A DNA stretch of 61,346 bases from an uncultured Desulfocapsa sp. (GTDB lineage Bacteria; Desulfobacterota; Desulfobulbia; Desulfobulbales; Desulfocapsaceae). This document shows positions 34,364 through 43,274 of the stretch, in pieces. A model generated the notes under the pieces. The model did no database searches, was not told the origin of the DNA, and worked only from the letters and a program-made list of their open reading frames with translations. Position numbers and translations under genes: made by a program. The DNA lies in assembly GCA_947311435.1 (NCBI GenBank), contig CAMZKT010000022.1, positions 1 to 61,346 on the forward strand. Reading direction: 5' to 3'. The number at the start of each line of letters is the position of its first letter. Position 1 is the first letter of the stretch.

Positions 34364-35190
34364 AGTCTATGGATTCCATCCGCTCTCTATTGCAACGTGA
34401 TGAGGTTTTTGAATTTCTCGTCCCTGAAGTACCACCCGATCTTGACCTGACTCATGGCATAATCCTCTATCTGGAGGGGATAAACGTCTGTTTTGATGGT
34501 TTTAAGGCCATTAACGAACTAAACCTTTACATTAACAATGGTGAATTGCGTTGTATCATAGGTCCAAATGGAGCTGGAAAAACAACAATGATGGATATAA
34601 TCACCGGGAAAACCAATCCGGACAGTGGCTCTGCCTGGTTTGGTCAAAGAATCAATCTTCTTGAGATGGACGAACCGGAAATTGCAGCCGCAGGAATAGG
34701 CCGGAAATTCCAAAAACCCACTGTATTTGAAAACCACACTATTATAGACAATCTCGAGCTTGCCATGGCTGGGAACAAAGGGGTATGGTCGATGCTTAAC
34801 GCCCGTATTACCAGTGAACAACACGACCACATCAATGAAATTCTACAGACAATTGGCCTCAAAGAACAATATCGTAACCCTGCCGGTTCCCTCTCACATG
34901 GACAAAAGCAGTGGCTTGAAATTGGAATGCTTCTTATGCAAAGCCCCAAGTTATTACTAGTCGACGAACCCGCCGCCGGGATGACCCATCAGGAAATGGA
35001 GAGAACCGCAGAACTCCTCACCAGCCTGGCAGGTGACCACAGCATTGTTGTCGTTGAACATGACATGGACTTTGTTCGCTCGATTGCAAAAAAAGTTTCG
35101 GTATTACATCAGGGGAGCATCCTGGCCGAAGGAACTATGGATGAAATACAAAACAACCAGCAGGTCATAGAAGTTTATCTCGGAGAATAG
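34360..35190 (+). CDS. urtD: Urea ABC transporter ATPase UrtD
   Basis: 276-residue LivG-type ATPase. Walker A GPNGAGKTT follows GELRCIIG. IGRKFQKPTVFENHTIIDNL is the UrtD-type Q-loop region. The signature LSHGQKQWLEIGMLLMQ is the SHGQ variant typical of UrtD, with Walker B LLLVDEPAAGMT and switch VVEHDMDFV. Unusually long N-terminal lead of about 35 residues before the ABC fold. Start overlaps urtC (ATGA). Confidence 0.94.
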   Translation: MKSMDSIRSLLQRDEVFEFLVPEVPPDLDLTHGIILYLEGINVCFDGFKAINELNLYINNGELRCIIGPNGAGKTTMMDIITGKTNPDSGSAWFGQRINLLEMDEPEIAAAGIGRKFQKPTVFENHTIIDNLELAMAGNKGVWSMLNARITSEQHDHINEILQTIGLKEQYRNPAGSLSHGQKQWLEIGMLLMQSPKLLLVDEPAAGMTHQEMERTAELLTSLAGDHSIVVVEHDMDFVRSIAKKVSVLHQGSILAEGTMDEIQNNQQVIEVYLGE

Positions 35191-35193
35191 CAG

Positions 35194-35889
35194 ATGTTGG
35201 AAATCAAACAACTTAATCAGTACTACGGTGAAAGCCACACTCTCTGGGACATTGACCTTGTTGTTCCAATGGGAAAATGCTCCTGCCTGATGGGGAGAAA
35301 CGGCGTTGGAAAAACCACCCTTCTGGATGTCATAATGGGTCTGCTGCCCTCCCGTTCCGGCCATATTTATTTTGAGGGAAAAGATATCACAAAACTATCA
35401 GCGGAAAGACGAGCTGGACTCGGTATTGGTTACGTTCCTCAGGGCAGGCAAATATTCCCACTCCTTACTGTGCGTGAGAATCTTGAAATTGGTCTTGGAA
35501 AGGGAAGAACAAAAAGAAAAACCATTCCCGATCTTGTATTTTCTCTCTTTCCGGTATTAAAAGAAATGCTGCATCGCCGAGGTGGAGATCTTTCAGGAGG
35601 GCAACAGCAGCAACTTGCCATCGGCCGTGCGCTGGTGCTCGATCCATCGCTTCTCATACTCGATGAACCCACAGAAGGTATTCAACCAAATATTGTCCAG
35701 GAAATAGGAGACATCATTAATCGCTTGAAAAATGATATGGGAATGACCGTTCTGCTGGTAGAGCAAAAGCTTCCTTTTGCCAGAGCAGTGGCAGATGGAT
35801 TTACTATTGTGGATCGCGGCCGTTCCGTTGCCACTGGCAAAATAGAGGCTCTCGATAAAAAATTAATCCGCGAATACCTCACTGTATAA
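35194..35889 (+). CDS. urtE: Urea ABC transporter ATPase UrtE
   Basis: 231-residue LivF-type ATPase. Walker A GRNGVGKTT (residues about 36-44), signature LSGGQQQQLAIGRALVL, Walker B LLILDEPTEGIQPN, switch VEQKLPFA. The NQYYGESHTLWD opening is typical of UrtE. Pairs with UrtD to power urea import. Ends one base before the ureD start, tying transport to hydrolysis in one transcript. Confidence 0.94.
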   Translation: MLEIKQLNQYYGESHTLWDIDLVVPMGKCSCLMGRNGVGKTTLLDVIMGLLPSRSGHIYFEGKDITKLSAERRAGLGIGYVPQGRQIFPLLTVRENLEIGLGKGRTKRKTIPDLVFSLFPVLKEMLHRRGGDLSGGQQQQLAIGRALVLDPSLLILDEPTEGIQPNIVQEIGDIINRLKNDMGMTVLLVEQKLPFARAVADGFTIVDRGRSVATGKIEALDKKLIREYLTV

Positions 35890-36732
35890 ATGCCCCAGAG
35901 AGAGACACAGGGAAATATAGGCAGCGGTTGGAGTGCCAGACTTAAACTTGGGTACAAGTACCGGCCAGAGCGCACTGTTCTTGCCCAAAACAAGCACCAT
36001 GGCCCCCTGATGGTACAACGCCCCCTTTACCCGGAAGGAGAGGTTTGCCATACCTATATCCTCCACCCGCCCGGCGGAGTGGTTGGTGGCGATCAACTGG
36101 AGATTGACATCCATGCAGGTAAAGAAACAGACATTCTTATAACCACACCCGGGGCGACTAAATTCTACCGTTCAACCGGGGCAACAGCGATACAGAATCA
36201 ACACATTAAAGTCGATGAAGGGGCAACAGTTGAGTGGTTCCCCCAGGAAAATATTATCTTTCCTGGCGCCGAAGCAGAGATTAGCACAACTTTTGATACA
36301 GGATCCAGTTCAACACTCATTGGCTGGGAGATTCTCTGTCTGGGATTACCGGTAAACAATCAGGTTTTTGACAAGGGAAAACTTGCGACCTCCCTTATCA
36401 TACGCCGCAAAGGCATCCCCCTGCTCACCGAACGACTTCGCCTCCAAGACGGCAAGGGACTCCTTGGCAGTGCCGGACTGCGCGGATATCCTGTCATAGC
36501 CACTTTCGTCGCCACAGGTTGTACAAATAACATTCTTAGCACCTTGAGAGAACTTTCCCCGCACGAGAAAAATGTGTTATATGGTGTAACTCTTTTGAAT
36601 GATATGCTTGTAGCGAGATATCTGGGCTACTCAACCTTTGCTGCCCGCGATCTGTTTATCAATATCTGGCGACTTTTACGTCCAGATGTTACGGGGAGAC
36701 CTGCCTGTCTGCCACGAATATGGGCCACTTGA
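35890..36732 (+). CDS. ureD: Urease accessory protein UreD
   Basis: 280 residues. UreD/UreH scaffold that binds apo-urease with UreF and UreG and channels nickel to the active site. Recognised from HHGPLMVQRPLYPEG, HPPGGVVGGDQLEIDI, TTPGATKFYRS and the C-terminal RDLFINIWRLLRPDV. The ATG touches the urtE stop codon. No signal peptide. A 57-bp gap before ureA contains only its ribosome site. Confidence 0.94.
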   Translation: MPQRETQGNIGSGWSARLKLGYKYRPERTVLAQNKHHGPLMVQRPLYPEGEVCHTYILHPPGGVVGGDQLEIDIHAGKETDILITTPGATKFYRSTGATAIQNQHIKVDEGATVEWFPQENIIFPGAEAEISTTFDTGSSSTLIGWEILCLGLPVNNQVFDKGKLATSLIIRRKGIPLLTERLRLQDGKGLLGSAGLRGYPVIATFVATGCTNNILSTLRELSPHEKNVLYGVTLLNDMLVARYLGYSTFAARDLFINIWRLLRPDVTGRPACLPRIWAT

Positions 36733-36789
36733 GACACGATGAACAAAAAAACCACACCCACTCCAGCGGTGTAAAACTGAGGGAACAAC

Positions 36790-37092
36790 ATGGAACTGAC
36801 TCCAAGAGAAAAAGACAAACTCCTACTCTTCACTGCCGGATTACTTGCCGAGCGACGCAAGAAACGCGGGCTAAAGCTCAACTACCCTGAGGCTGTAGCC
36901 TTCATAAGCGCTGCCATCCTTGAAGGGGCACGCGATGGTAATTCTGTAGCAAAACTTATGGAATACGGCCGAACACTACTGACTTCAGAAGATGTTATGC
37001 CAGGGATTGCTGAAATGATTGAGGACGTCCAGGTCGAGGCCACCTTTCCCGACGGCACTAAACTAGTCACCGTTCACAATCCTATTGTATAG
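36790..37092 (+). CDS. ureA: Urease gamma subunit
   Basis: 100 residues, the normal gamma length. [20 protein letters not shown], the [19 protein letters not shown] block and [14 protein letters not shown] are the family's most conserved parts. Small structural subunit of the (gamma-beta-alpha)3 urease, cytoplasmic. Separate gamma and beta genes are the usual bacterial arrangement, unlike the fused subunit of Helicobacter. Confidence 0.97.
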   Translation: MELTPREKDKLLLFTAGLLAERRKKRGLKLNYPEAVAFISAAILEGARDGNSVAKLMEYGRTLLTSEDVMPGIAEMIEDVQVEATFPDGTKLVTVHNPIV

Positions 37093-37106
37093 GAAGGAGA
37101 AATGTT

Positions 37107-37424
37107 ATGATACCAGGTCAAATAATAACTGCTGAAGGCGAAATCGAGCTCAACGCCGGGCGTGAAACCATTTCTATCGTTGTTGCCAACAGTGGAGACA
37201 GGCCCATTCAGGTTGGCTCCCATTATCATTTCTTTGAAACCAATCCGGCTCTTTTATTTGACAGGGAAAAAAGCAGAGGCTTCAGGCTTAATATTGCTGC
37301 CGGAACAGCCGTTCGATTTGAACCCGGACAAAACAGGACAATCGAGCTGGTGGCGTATGCCGGTGCACGAAACGTATACGGTTTTAATAATGCAATTATG
37401 GGTTCTTTGGAGGAGAGTAAATGA
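37107..37424 (+). CDS. ureB: Urease beta subunit
   Basis: 105 residues, complete. [50 protein letters not shown] and [10 protein letters not shown] are all diagnostic. Preceded by AAGGAGA. Overlaps ureC by 4 bp, keeping subunit stoichiometry coupled. Confidence 0.97.
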   Translation: MIPGQIITAEGEIELNAGRETISIVVANSGDRPIQVGSHYHFFETNPALLFDREKSRGFRLNIAAGTAVRFEPGQNRTIELVAYAGARNVYGFNNAIMGSLEESK

Positions 37425-39124
37425 CAAAACTCAGCCGTAATGGCTATGCAGAAATGTTCGGACCAACTACAGGTGACAGAGTACGGCTTGCTGACACAGA
37501 GCTCTTTATTGAGGTGGAAGAAGATCGTACCATCTACGGAGAAGAGGTGAAGTTTGGTGGAGGCAAAGTTATCCGCGACGGCATGGGACAAAGTCAGCAT
37601 GGCAGCGGCAAGACAGCAGACCTTGTCATCACCAACGCTCTCATCCTTGATCATTGGGGAATAATCAAGGCTGATATTGGAGTCAAAAATGGCCGAATCA
37701 ACACAATCGGCAAAGCCGGTAATCCTGATGTACAACCCGGTGTTGATATTATAATTGGCCCCGGTACCGAAATAATTGCAGGAGAAGGATCTATCATCAC
37801 CGCTGGTGGCATAGACGCTCATATCCATTTTATTTGCCCTCAACAGATTGAAGATGCCCTCATGAGCGGGATAACCACCATGCTGGGAGGAGGAACAGGC
37901 CCGGCAACCGGAACTAACGCCACCACCTGTACCCCGGGCCCCTGGAACATACATCGTATGCTTCAGGTGGCGGATACTCTTCCCATGAATCTCGGTTTTA
38001 TGGGCAAGGGGAACGCCAGCATACCCGATGGACTGACAGAGCAGGTTGAAGCCGGTGCCATGGGACTAAAACTTCACGAAGACTGGGGAACAACCCCTGC
38101 CACCATAGATAACTGTCTGAATGTTGCAGAAGAAATGGATATCCAGGTAGCCATCCACACAGACACTTTGAACGAGTCAGGATTCGTCGAGCAGACCATT
38201 GCCGCGTTCAAGGATCGCACCATACACACCTACCACACCGAAGGTGCAGGAGGCGGACATGCTCCAGATATCATCCGAGCCTGTGGCAAAAATAATGTCC
38301 TCCCCTCTTCCACCAACCCTACCCGCCCATATACAATCAACACCGTAGATGAACATCTTGACATGCTTATGGTTTGTCATCATCTTGACCCGAAAATTGC
38401 AGAAGATGTGGCCTTTGCTGAATCCCGCATTCGTCGGGAAACCATTGCGGCAGAGGATATTCTTCATGACCTCGGGGCGTTTTCCATGATCGCCTCAGAC
38501 TCACAGGCCATGGGCAGAGTTGGAGAAGTCATTATTCGTACCTGGCAAACTGCCCACAAAATGAAAACACAACGGGGCAGCCTGCCAGGAGACCCTTCAC
38601 ATCACGACAATTTGCGCGCAAAACGCTATATTGCTAAATACACCATCAACCCAGCGATTGCCCACGGCATCAGCCACGAAGTTGGTTCCATCGAAGTAGG
38701 AAAGCTTGCTGATCTTGTTCTCTGGAAACCTGCCATGTTCGGTGTAAAACCTAGCCTTATCATCAAAGGAGGTCTGATTGGCGCGGCACCAATGGGAGAT
38801 CCAAACGCCTCAATTCCATCACCTCAGCCCGTACACTACCGTCCAATGTTCGGCTCTCTCGGAAGAGCTGCAAATGCAACTTCGCTCACATTTCTCTCTC
38901 AGGCAGCGATGAATGCAGGAATAGTGGACCAACTGCACCTTCGTAGTCTCACCAGTGCTGTTAAAAACTGCAGAACAGTAACTAAAAAAGATATGATATT
39001 AAACGACTATCTACCAACTATTGAAGTTGACTCCCAAACCTACGAAGTACGTGCAGACGGAGAGCTCCTCACCTGCGAGCCGGCTACGATACTTCCCATG
39101 GCTCAACGCTATTTTCTCTTTTAA
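37421..39124 (+). CDS. ureC: Urease alpha (catalytic) subunit
   Basis: 567 residues, same length and numbering as classical bacterial ureases. The di-nickel ligands are all visible: His134 and His136 (DAHIH), carbamylated Lys217 (GLKLHED), His246 (AIHTD), His272 ([13 protein letters not shown]) and Asp360 ([11 protein letters not shown]). The catalytic His320 sits in the flap motif MVCHHLDP (Cys319 next to it). Hydrolyses urea to ammonia and carbamate in the cytoplasm. Fully intact, so the cluster is expected to be functional if nickel is supplied by the importers nearby. Confidence 0.98.
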   Translation: MTKLSRNGYAEMFGPTTGDRVRLADTELFIEVEEDRTIYGEEVKFGGGKVIRDGMGQSQHGSGKTADLVITNALILDHWGIIKADIGVKNGRINTIGKAGNPDVQPGVDIIIGPGTEIIAGEGSIITAGGIDAHIHFICPQQIEDALMSGITTMLGGGTGPATGTNATTCTPGPWNIHRMLQVADTLPMNLGFMGKGNASIPDGLTEQVEAGAMGLKLHEDWGTTPATIDNCLNVAEEMDIQVAIHTDTLNESGFVEQTIAAFKDRTIHTYHTEGAGGGHAPDIIRACGKNNVLPSSTNPTRPYTINTVDEHLDMLMVCHHLDPKIAEDVAFAESRIRRETIAAEDILHDLGAFSMIASDSQAMGRVGEVIIRTWQTAHKMKTQRGSLPGDPSHHDNLRAKRYIAKYTINPAIAHGISHEVGSIEVGKLADLVLWKPAMFGVKPSLIIKGGLIGAAPMGDPNASIPSPQPVHYRPMFGSLGRAANATSLTFLSQAAMNAGIVDQLHLRSLTSAVKNCRTVTKKDMILNDYLPTIEVDSQTYEVRADGELLTCEPATILPMAQRYFLF

Positions 39125-39125
39125 G

Positions 39126-39569
39126 ATGTTAACTTTTATCAAAAAAGTGGATGCAACTGTCCCCCCAACAGGGACACTCACTCTCCCTTGGGAAAAACGA
39201 CAAAAAAGCCGTCAACGCGTACACCTCGACAGCGGTGAAGAAGCCGGCTTGTTTTTAGTTCGTAGGACAATTCTACGAGACGGCGACCACCTTATATCCG
39301 AAGATGGAGTCGTTATCCAAATCCGAGCAGCTACAGAAACACTATCCACCATCTACTGCACAGACCCTTTGTTGTTTTCCCGAGCCTGCTACCACTTGGG
39401 AAATCGTCACGTCAACATTGAGATCCGCAACAATAACATCAGCTATTTATATGATTTAGTAATTGATGCCATGCTGAAGTCACTAGGACTATCACCACAG
39501 GTGGAACATGCACCATTTGAACCCGAGCCAGGAGCTTATGACAACGCCCCCCACCACAGACACAACTGA
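39126..39569 (+). CDS. ureE: Urease nickel metallochaperone UreE
   Basis: 148 residues from the ATG at 39126, directly after ureC; the in-frame start at 39021 would lie inside ureC. N-terminal peptide-binding domain (LTLPWEKRQKSRQRVHLDSG, EEAGLFLVRR), then the metal-binding domain with GNRHVNIEI, whose His is the conserved nickel ligand. A short His-containing tail (PHHRHN) is much smaller than the His-rich tail of Klebsiella UreE. Delivers Ni to UreG. Its 3' end overlaps ureF. Confidence 0.93.
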   Translation: MLTFIKKVDATVPPTGTLTLPWEKRQKSRQRVHLDSGEEAGLFLVRRTILRDGDHLISEDGVVIQIRAATETLSTIYCTDPLLFSRACYHLGNRHVNIEIRNNNISYLYDLVIDAMLKSLGLSPQVEHAPFEPEPGAYDNAPHHRHN

Positions 39570-40236
39570 GCAAGAGCAACTCCTGCGCCTCCTCCACCTG
39601 GTTAGTCCGACCTTGCCAACAGGGGCGTTCAGTTACTCACAAGGGCTGGAGTGGGCAGTGGAGTCAGGCTGGGTCCACGATGCCTCAAGCTTTGAAAAGT
39701 GGATCAGTGACATACTGGAACATGCCATCGCTTTTGTTGATATTCCTCTTCTTATTCGTATGGTATGGTCTATAAAAGCAAATGACCTGGATGCTTTTAC
39801 TAAATGGTGCAATATACTCCTTAGCTGTCGTGAAACCACTGAATTACGCAATGAAGAAGAAGTACGTGGCCGAGCCTTGGCAACACTATTGGAAACTCTG
39901 GGTGTAGGTAAGGGCATACGATGCAAAAAGATATTAAACCGTTGCCAACTTGCCGGATTTGCATTGGCAGCGGTCGAATGGGGCATCTCCCCACAGAGAG
40001 CAGCGCTCGGTTACAGCTGGGCATGGCTGGAAAATCAGATCATGGCTGGGATAAAGACCATCCCCCTTGGACAGACAGCAGGACAACAGCTTCTTTTTCA
40101 ACTCAGCACGAAACTACCAGAGATTGTCAGCCTGGGATTACAAATTAACAGTGCAGATATTGGAGCAACTTGTCAGGCACAGGCATTGGCGAGCTGTCTC
40201 CATGAGACCCAATACACTAGACTTTACAGATCATAA
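39538..40236 (+). CDS. ureF: Urease accessory protein UreF
   Basis: 232 residues with the start at 39538 (GGAG upstream); another ATG at 39508 would overlap ureE further. LLHLVSPTLPTGAFSYSQGL is the family opening. The all-helical body includes CRETTELRNEEEVRGRALAT and the late NQIMAGIKTIPLGQTAGQQL. It acts as a gate for UreG GTPase activity in the UreDFG complex. Overlaps ureE by 32 bp. Confidence 0.93.
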   Translation: MTTPPTTDTTEQEQLLRLLHLVSPTLPTGAFSYSQGLEWAVESGWVHDASSFEKWISDILEHAIAFVDIPLLIRMVWSIKANDLDAFTKWCNILLSCRETTELRNEEEVRGRALATLLETLGVGKGIRCKKILNRCQLAGFALAAVEWGISPQRAALGYSWAWLENQIMAGIKTIPLGQTAGQQLLFQLSTKLPEIVSLGLQINSADIGATCQAQALASCLHETQYTRLYRS

Positions 40237-40248
40237 AGGAAACACAAG

Positions 40249-40866
40249 ATGACAAGCCCCTCCCCTTTGCGCTTAGGAATAGGCGGCCCCGTAGGTTCCG
40301 GGAAAACCGCACTTATCGAAGCCCTCTGCAAGAAAATGCGGTACAAATATCAGGTTGCCGTAGTAACAAATGACATTTATACTCGTGAAGATGCAGAATT
40401 TCTCACCCGTAACCACGCTCTGCCTCCTGAGCGTATAACGGGTGTGGAAACAGGAGGGTGCCCCCATACAGCTATCCGCGAAGATGCTTCCATGAATCTT
40501 GCTGCTGTGGATGATTTTGTCAATACTTTCCCCGATCTTGATATTATCATCATTGAAAGTGGTGGTGACAATTTGAGTGCGACCTTCAGTCCGGAATTAG
40601 CCGATCTTGCTATCTATGTAATAGATGTGGCCGTTGGAGATAAAATACCTCGCAAGGGTGGGCCGGGAATCACCAGATCCGACTTACTCGTCATTAACAA
40701 AATCGATTTAGCTCCCCTGGTGGGAGCTTCCCTTAAGGTGATGGATAAAGACACAAAAAGAATGCGGGGGGAAAAGCCATACGTTTTCACCAACATGAAA
40801 ACGGGGAAAGGACTTGATGTAATAACGAGTTTTATAAAAAAAGAAGGGATGCTTGGTATTAAATGA
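40249..40866 (+). CDS. ureG: Urease accessory GTPase UreG
   Basis: 205 residues. P-loop [10 protein letters not shown] (residues 12-21), the metal-binding CPH motif in [17 protein letters not shown], switch-like [20 protein letters not shown] and the base-recognition [16 protein letters not shown] hydrolysis powers nickel insertion into urease. It is the last gene of the cluster. A GGCCG/CGGCC hairpin just after the stop (about 40902-40926) probably ends the transcript and that of the convergent gene. Confidence 0.96.
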   Translation: MTSPSPLRLGIGGPVGSGKTALIEALCKKMRYKYQVAVVTNDIYTREDAEFLTRNHALPPERITGVETGGCPHTAIREDASMNLAAVDDFVNTFPDLDIIIIESGGDNLSATFSPELADLAIYVIDVAVGDKIPRKGGPGITRSDLLVINKIDLAPLVGASLKVMDKDTKRMRGEKPYVFTNMKTGKGLDVITSFIKKEGMLGIK

Positions 40867-40939
40867 GCGCCCAGACCTTCTCCCTACAACGAGAAAACAG
40901 TCAAGGCCGCACCAATACAGGTACGGCCCTGAAAAAGAA

Positions 40940-41350
40940 CTAAACCTCCGTTTCCGTTACCCAGAAGTCGTGTAGATTACAAAAGCTGGTGGCATAAATG
41001 TCGCCCTTATAGCCATCAGGTAAAGTGTAAGAAGAAATAGCCTTGTCTGTGGGAGAAAAGGTTTTTGTTCCCAAAACTTTTCCTTCATCAAGGACTAGTG
41101 TATGTCGGACGATAAAATGAGCCGCCACCATACCATGTTTTGTTTCCACTGTAACTTCATTGCCCTTAACAGTGATTACCGGTGCATGGCTGCCAACTTT
41201 TTTGGCCCATTTCCCAGGGTTCTTTGCCGTATAAATAATCCCGGCATAATCATCTCCACCGGAAGAAGCATTTGCCATACCAACACTTCCAAGAGTGAGG
41301 GCAGAAACTGCTACAGCGGAGCTTTTCAAAAACATTCTTCTGTCAGTCAT
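40940..41350 (-). CDS. Tat-exported superoxide reductase-like (desulfoferrodoxin family) protein
   Basis: 136 residues from the ATG at 41350 (AAGGTG upstream); a longer start at 41482 lacks a signal. Twin-arginine signal DRRMFLKSSAVAVSAL, cleaved near ANA|SS. The rest is the neelaredoxin/SOR iron-centre domain: His55 (SHAPVI), His72, His78 (AAHFI), Cys124 and His127 (FCNLHDFW), a full His4-Cys set. The Glu-Lys that normally precedes the first His (EKHVP) is replaced by Gly-Ser, so the lysine that aids superoxide reduction is missing. It may be a slower SOR or an iron protein with another role. Periplasmic export is also unusual. Confidence 0.75.
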   Translation of the reverse strand: MTDRRMFLKSSAVAVSALTLGSVGMANASSGGDDYAGIIYTAKNPGKWAKKVGSHAPVITVKGNEVTVETKHGMVAAHFIVRHTLVLDEGKVLGTKTFSPTDKAISSYTLPDGYKGDIYATSFCNLHDFWVTETEV

Positions 41351-41777
41351 ATTATTCACCTTTTTGATAGTGGGAAGCATTATTACCAATACAACAGTTA
41401 CCACGTCAGACCTTCTTTTGCAAACCTTAATAAAGAGCCAGGCATAATTATCATTATCTATTTTCAAACAATCCTGCATCAATTTCTTTCAATATCCAAT
41501 TTGGTTAAGTGCAGACAAAAGACATTAAAAATCGCGGAGACACCACAGTCTCAACTTAAATCATCAAACTAGCACCCAATTTCGCAGCCTGCATCACCCA
41601 CCAAAAACCCATTCACGAATTAGTACAATTACAAACATACATCACTGAACTTAATTATTTCGCCAATTTAACCGAAAAGACCTAAAACATTATTCCGCAA
41701 ATCACATCATTGATTCAGACAAAGAACAATAAAAACAATCAGAATCCAACGCTAACTATGTTATACTAAAAATATAA
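41351..41777. other. AT-rich divergent intergenic region
   Basis: 427 bp between the divergent SOR-like and zinc-ribbon genes. It is clearly AT-rich and must hold two promoters, but I could not pick a single convincing pair. No repeat or RNA recognised. Confidence 0.5.
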
Positions 41778-42083
41778 ATGCAATTTTGTAAAAACTGCGG
41801 AGGAGTTCTCAATCTCTTTGGCAACAATTCATCAACTCTTTGCTCCTCCTGTATTCATCATAAAAGAGAAGCAAAGCCAAAACAGGACACATGCACCACT
41901 AAGGTTCCTGATTTGCCAGGAGATTCCGTCTTCACAGTCGAAAATGGCAGAATTGTCTTACGTTCAAAAGAAGGTTGGCACCTATGGAGCGCCCCAAGTG
42001 GTTCTCAAACGGAGTTGCAGACAATCCTCAAGTCGGCAAACCTCATATATTCCATCCGCAATAAGCGAAGAAACAAAAAATAA
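41778..42083 (+). CDS. Small zinc-ribbon protein
   Basis: 101 residues. N-terminal zinc ribbon with CKNC (Cys4, Cys7) and CSSC (Cys22, Cys25), then a basic linker. A C-terminal beta-like segment contains VFTVENGRIVLRSKEGWHLW. It ends in a basic tail (IRNKRRNKK). No known family recognised; it could bind nucleic acid or a protein partner. It lies 38 bp before a MinD-like ATPase in the same direction, so they probably share a transcript. Confidence 0.55.
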   Translation: MQFCKNCGGVLNLFGNNSSTLCSSCIHHKREAKPKQDTCTTKVPDLPGDSVFTVENGRIVLRSKEGWHLWSAPSGSQTELQTILKSANLIYSIRNKRRNKK

Positions 42084-42121
42084 CTTTTAGAGGAAAGCCG
42101 ACTCAGCTTGTTTTAAATACT

Positions 42122-43033
42122 ATGGCAGTTACTATCTCTATAGGATCAGGAAAAGGCGGGACAGGCAAAACCACACTCCTGTGCAACCTTGCCCTCCTAC
42201 TTGCAAAAAAAGGTAAAAAAGTTTGCCTGGTTGACCTTGATATAGGAGGTGCCGACACACACCTTCTATTCGGGCTCTTTGAACCCAAGTATTCACTAAC
42301 GGATTTTTTAAATAAAAAGTTTGATTCACTTTCAGAGGTTGCCCACACCTTTTACTCGTTCCACGGTCTGCAAATAATTCCCGGTACGGGAAGTACTCTT
42401 CAAACAGCCAACATGTCGTACCAGGAAAAGCAGCGCCTACTTCGTGCAATATCTGCACTGGATGTTGATGTGGTTTTGCTGGATGTTGGGGCCGGCACCA
42501 GTTATCATACCCTTGATTTCTTCATGTACAGTGACATTCAAATATGTGTGACCATGCCTGAACCAACTTCAATAATGGATCTTTTCGGCTTTTTACAACT
42601 TGCAACCATACGCAAGGTTCTTAGCAGTTTTCTTTCCAGTAGTGAAGTTGGCAAAATTCTAAAAAAAAACAGCTTCCCAACCCTTAAAGACGTTTTCGAC
42701 CTTGCAGAACAAACGCAGGAGGGAGCGAAGGAAAAAGCCCAGCAGGCTTTGCTTTTCTTTCATCCCTTACTTGTAATCAATAGGGACGTTGACAATGCCA
42801 GACTCAATAAAGTAAAACTCAAGCAGTTAGTGGCCAAATATCTGGGCATCGATATCCCGCTGCTTGGCAATATCCCTGAAGATCCGGCAATAAAAGATGC
42901 CCTGAGAGCATATATGCCTGTTTGTGAGTTGTCTTCCAAAGCCCCGTCTGCACAAGCAATGGGAGTAATAGCAGACAAGACTGAAAAACTTATAGAGCTT
43001 TTCAACAAGAAATCTGGGAATTCAACCCAATAA
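42122..43033 (+). CDS. MinD/ParA-family ATPase
   Basis: 303 residues. Deviant Walker A GSGKGGTGKTTLLCNLA with the signature lysine (about residue 11), then VCLVDLDIGGADTHLLFGL (switch I region) and VVLLDVGAGTSYHTLDF (Walker B/switch II). The central insert (about 165-215) is unusual and Lys-rich. The C-terminus IPLLGNIPEDPAIKDALRAY is like FleN/MinD-like regulators. Such ATPases position complexes at poles or membranes; no ParB, MinC or flagellar gene lies nearby. Partner may be the upstream zinc-ribbon protein. Confidence 0.85.
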   Translation: MAVTISIGSGKGGTGKTTLLCNLALLLAKKGKKVCLVDLDIGGADTHLLFGLFEPKYSLTDFLNKKFDSLSEVAHTFYSFHGLQIIPGTGSTLQTANMSYQEKQRLLRAISALDVDVVLLDVGAGTSYHTLDFFMYSDIQICVTMPEPTSIMDLFGFLQLATIRKVLSSFLSSSEVGKILKKNSFPTLKDVFDLAEQTQEGAKEKAQQALLFFHPLLVINRDVDNARLNKVKLKQLVAKYLGIDIPLLGNIPEDPAIKDALRAYMPVCELSSKAPSAQAMGVIADKTEKLIELFNKKSGNSTQ

Positions 43034-43108
43034 CACTCCCCTTTCCTACTCCCGTTGACACAATCCGCCATAAATAATCATTTTTTTATATCAATTATCG
43101 TTCGCTGC

Positions 43109-43137
43109 TTGACAGAACATTATTTATTAAGTATTTT
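43109..43137 (+). promoter_or_regulatory. Probable ffh promoter
   Basis: TTGACA (43109-43114), 17 bp, TATTTT (43132-43137), 138 bp before ffh. A second TTGACA at 43055 has no good -10. Confidence 0.5.
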
Positions 43138-43274
43138 TCTTTCCTTTTTCGACTCATTATTTTTGGGAGTTATATATATTTTTTAAAAGGGCTTTTATTC
43201 TGCATTGTTCTAATAATTCCCTTAATAGGATGATTGACGTCCATCGTGACACAATACAAGACAAATAAACAACT

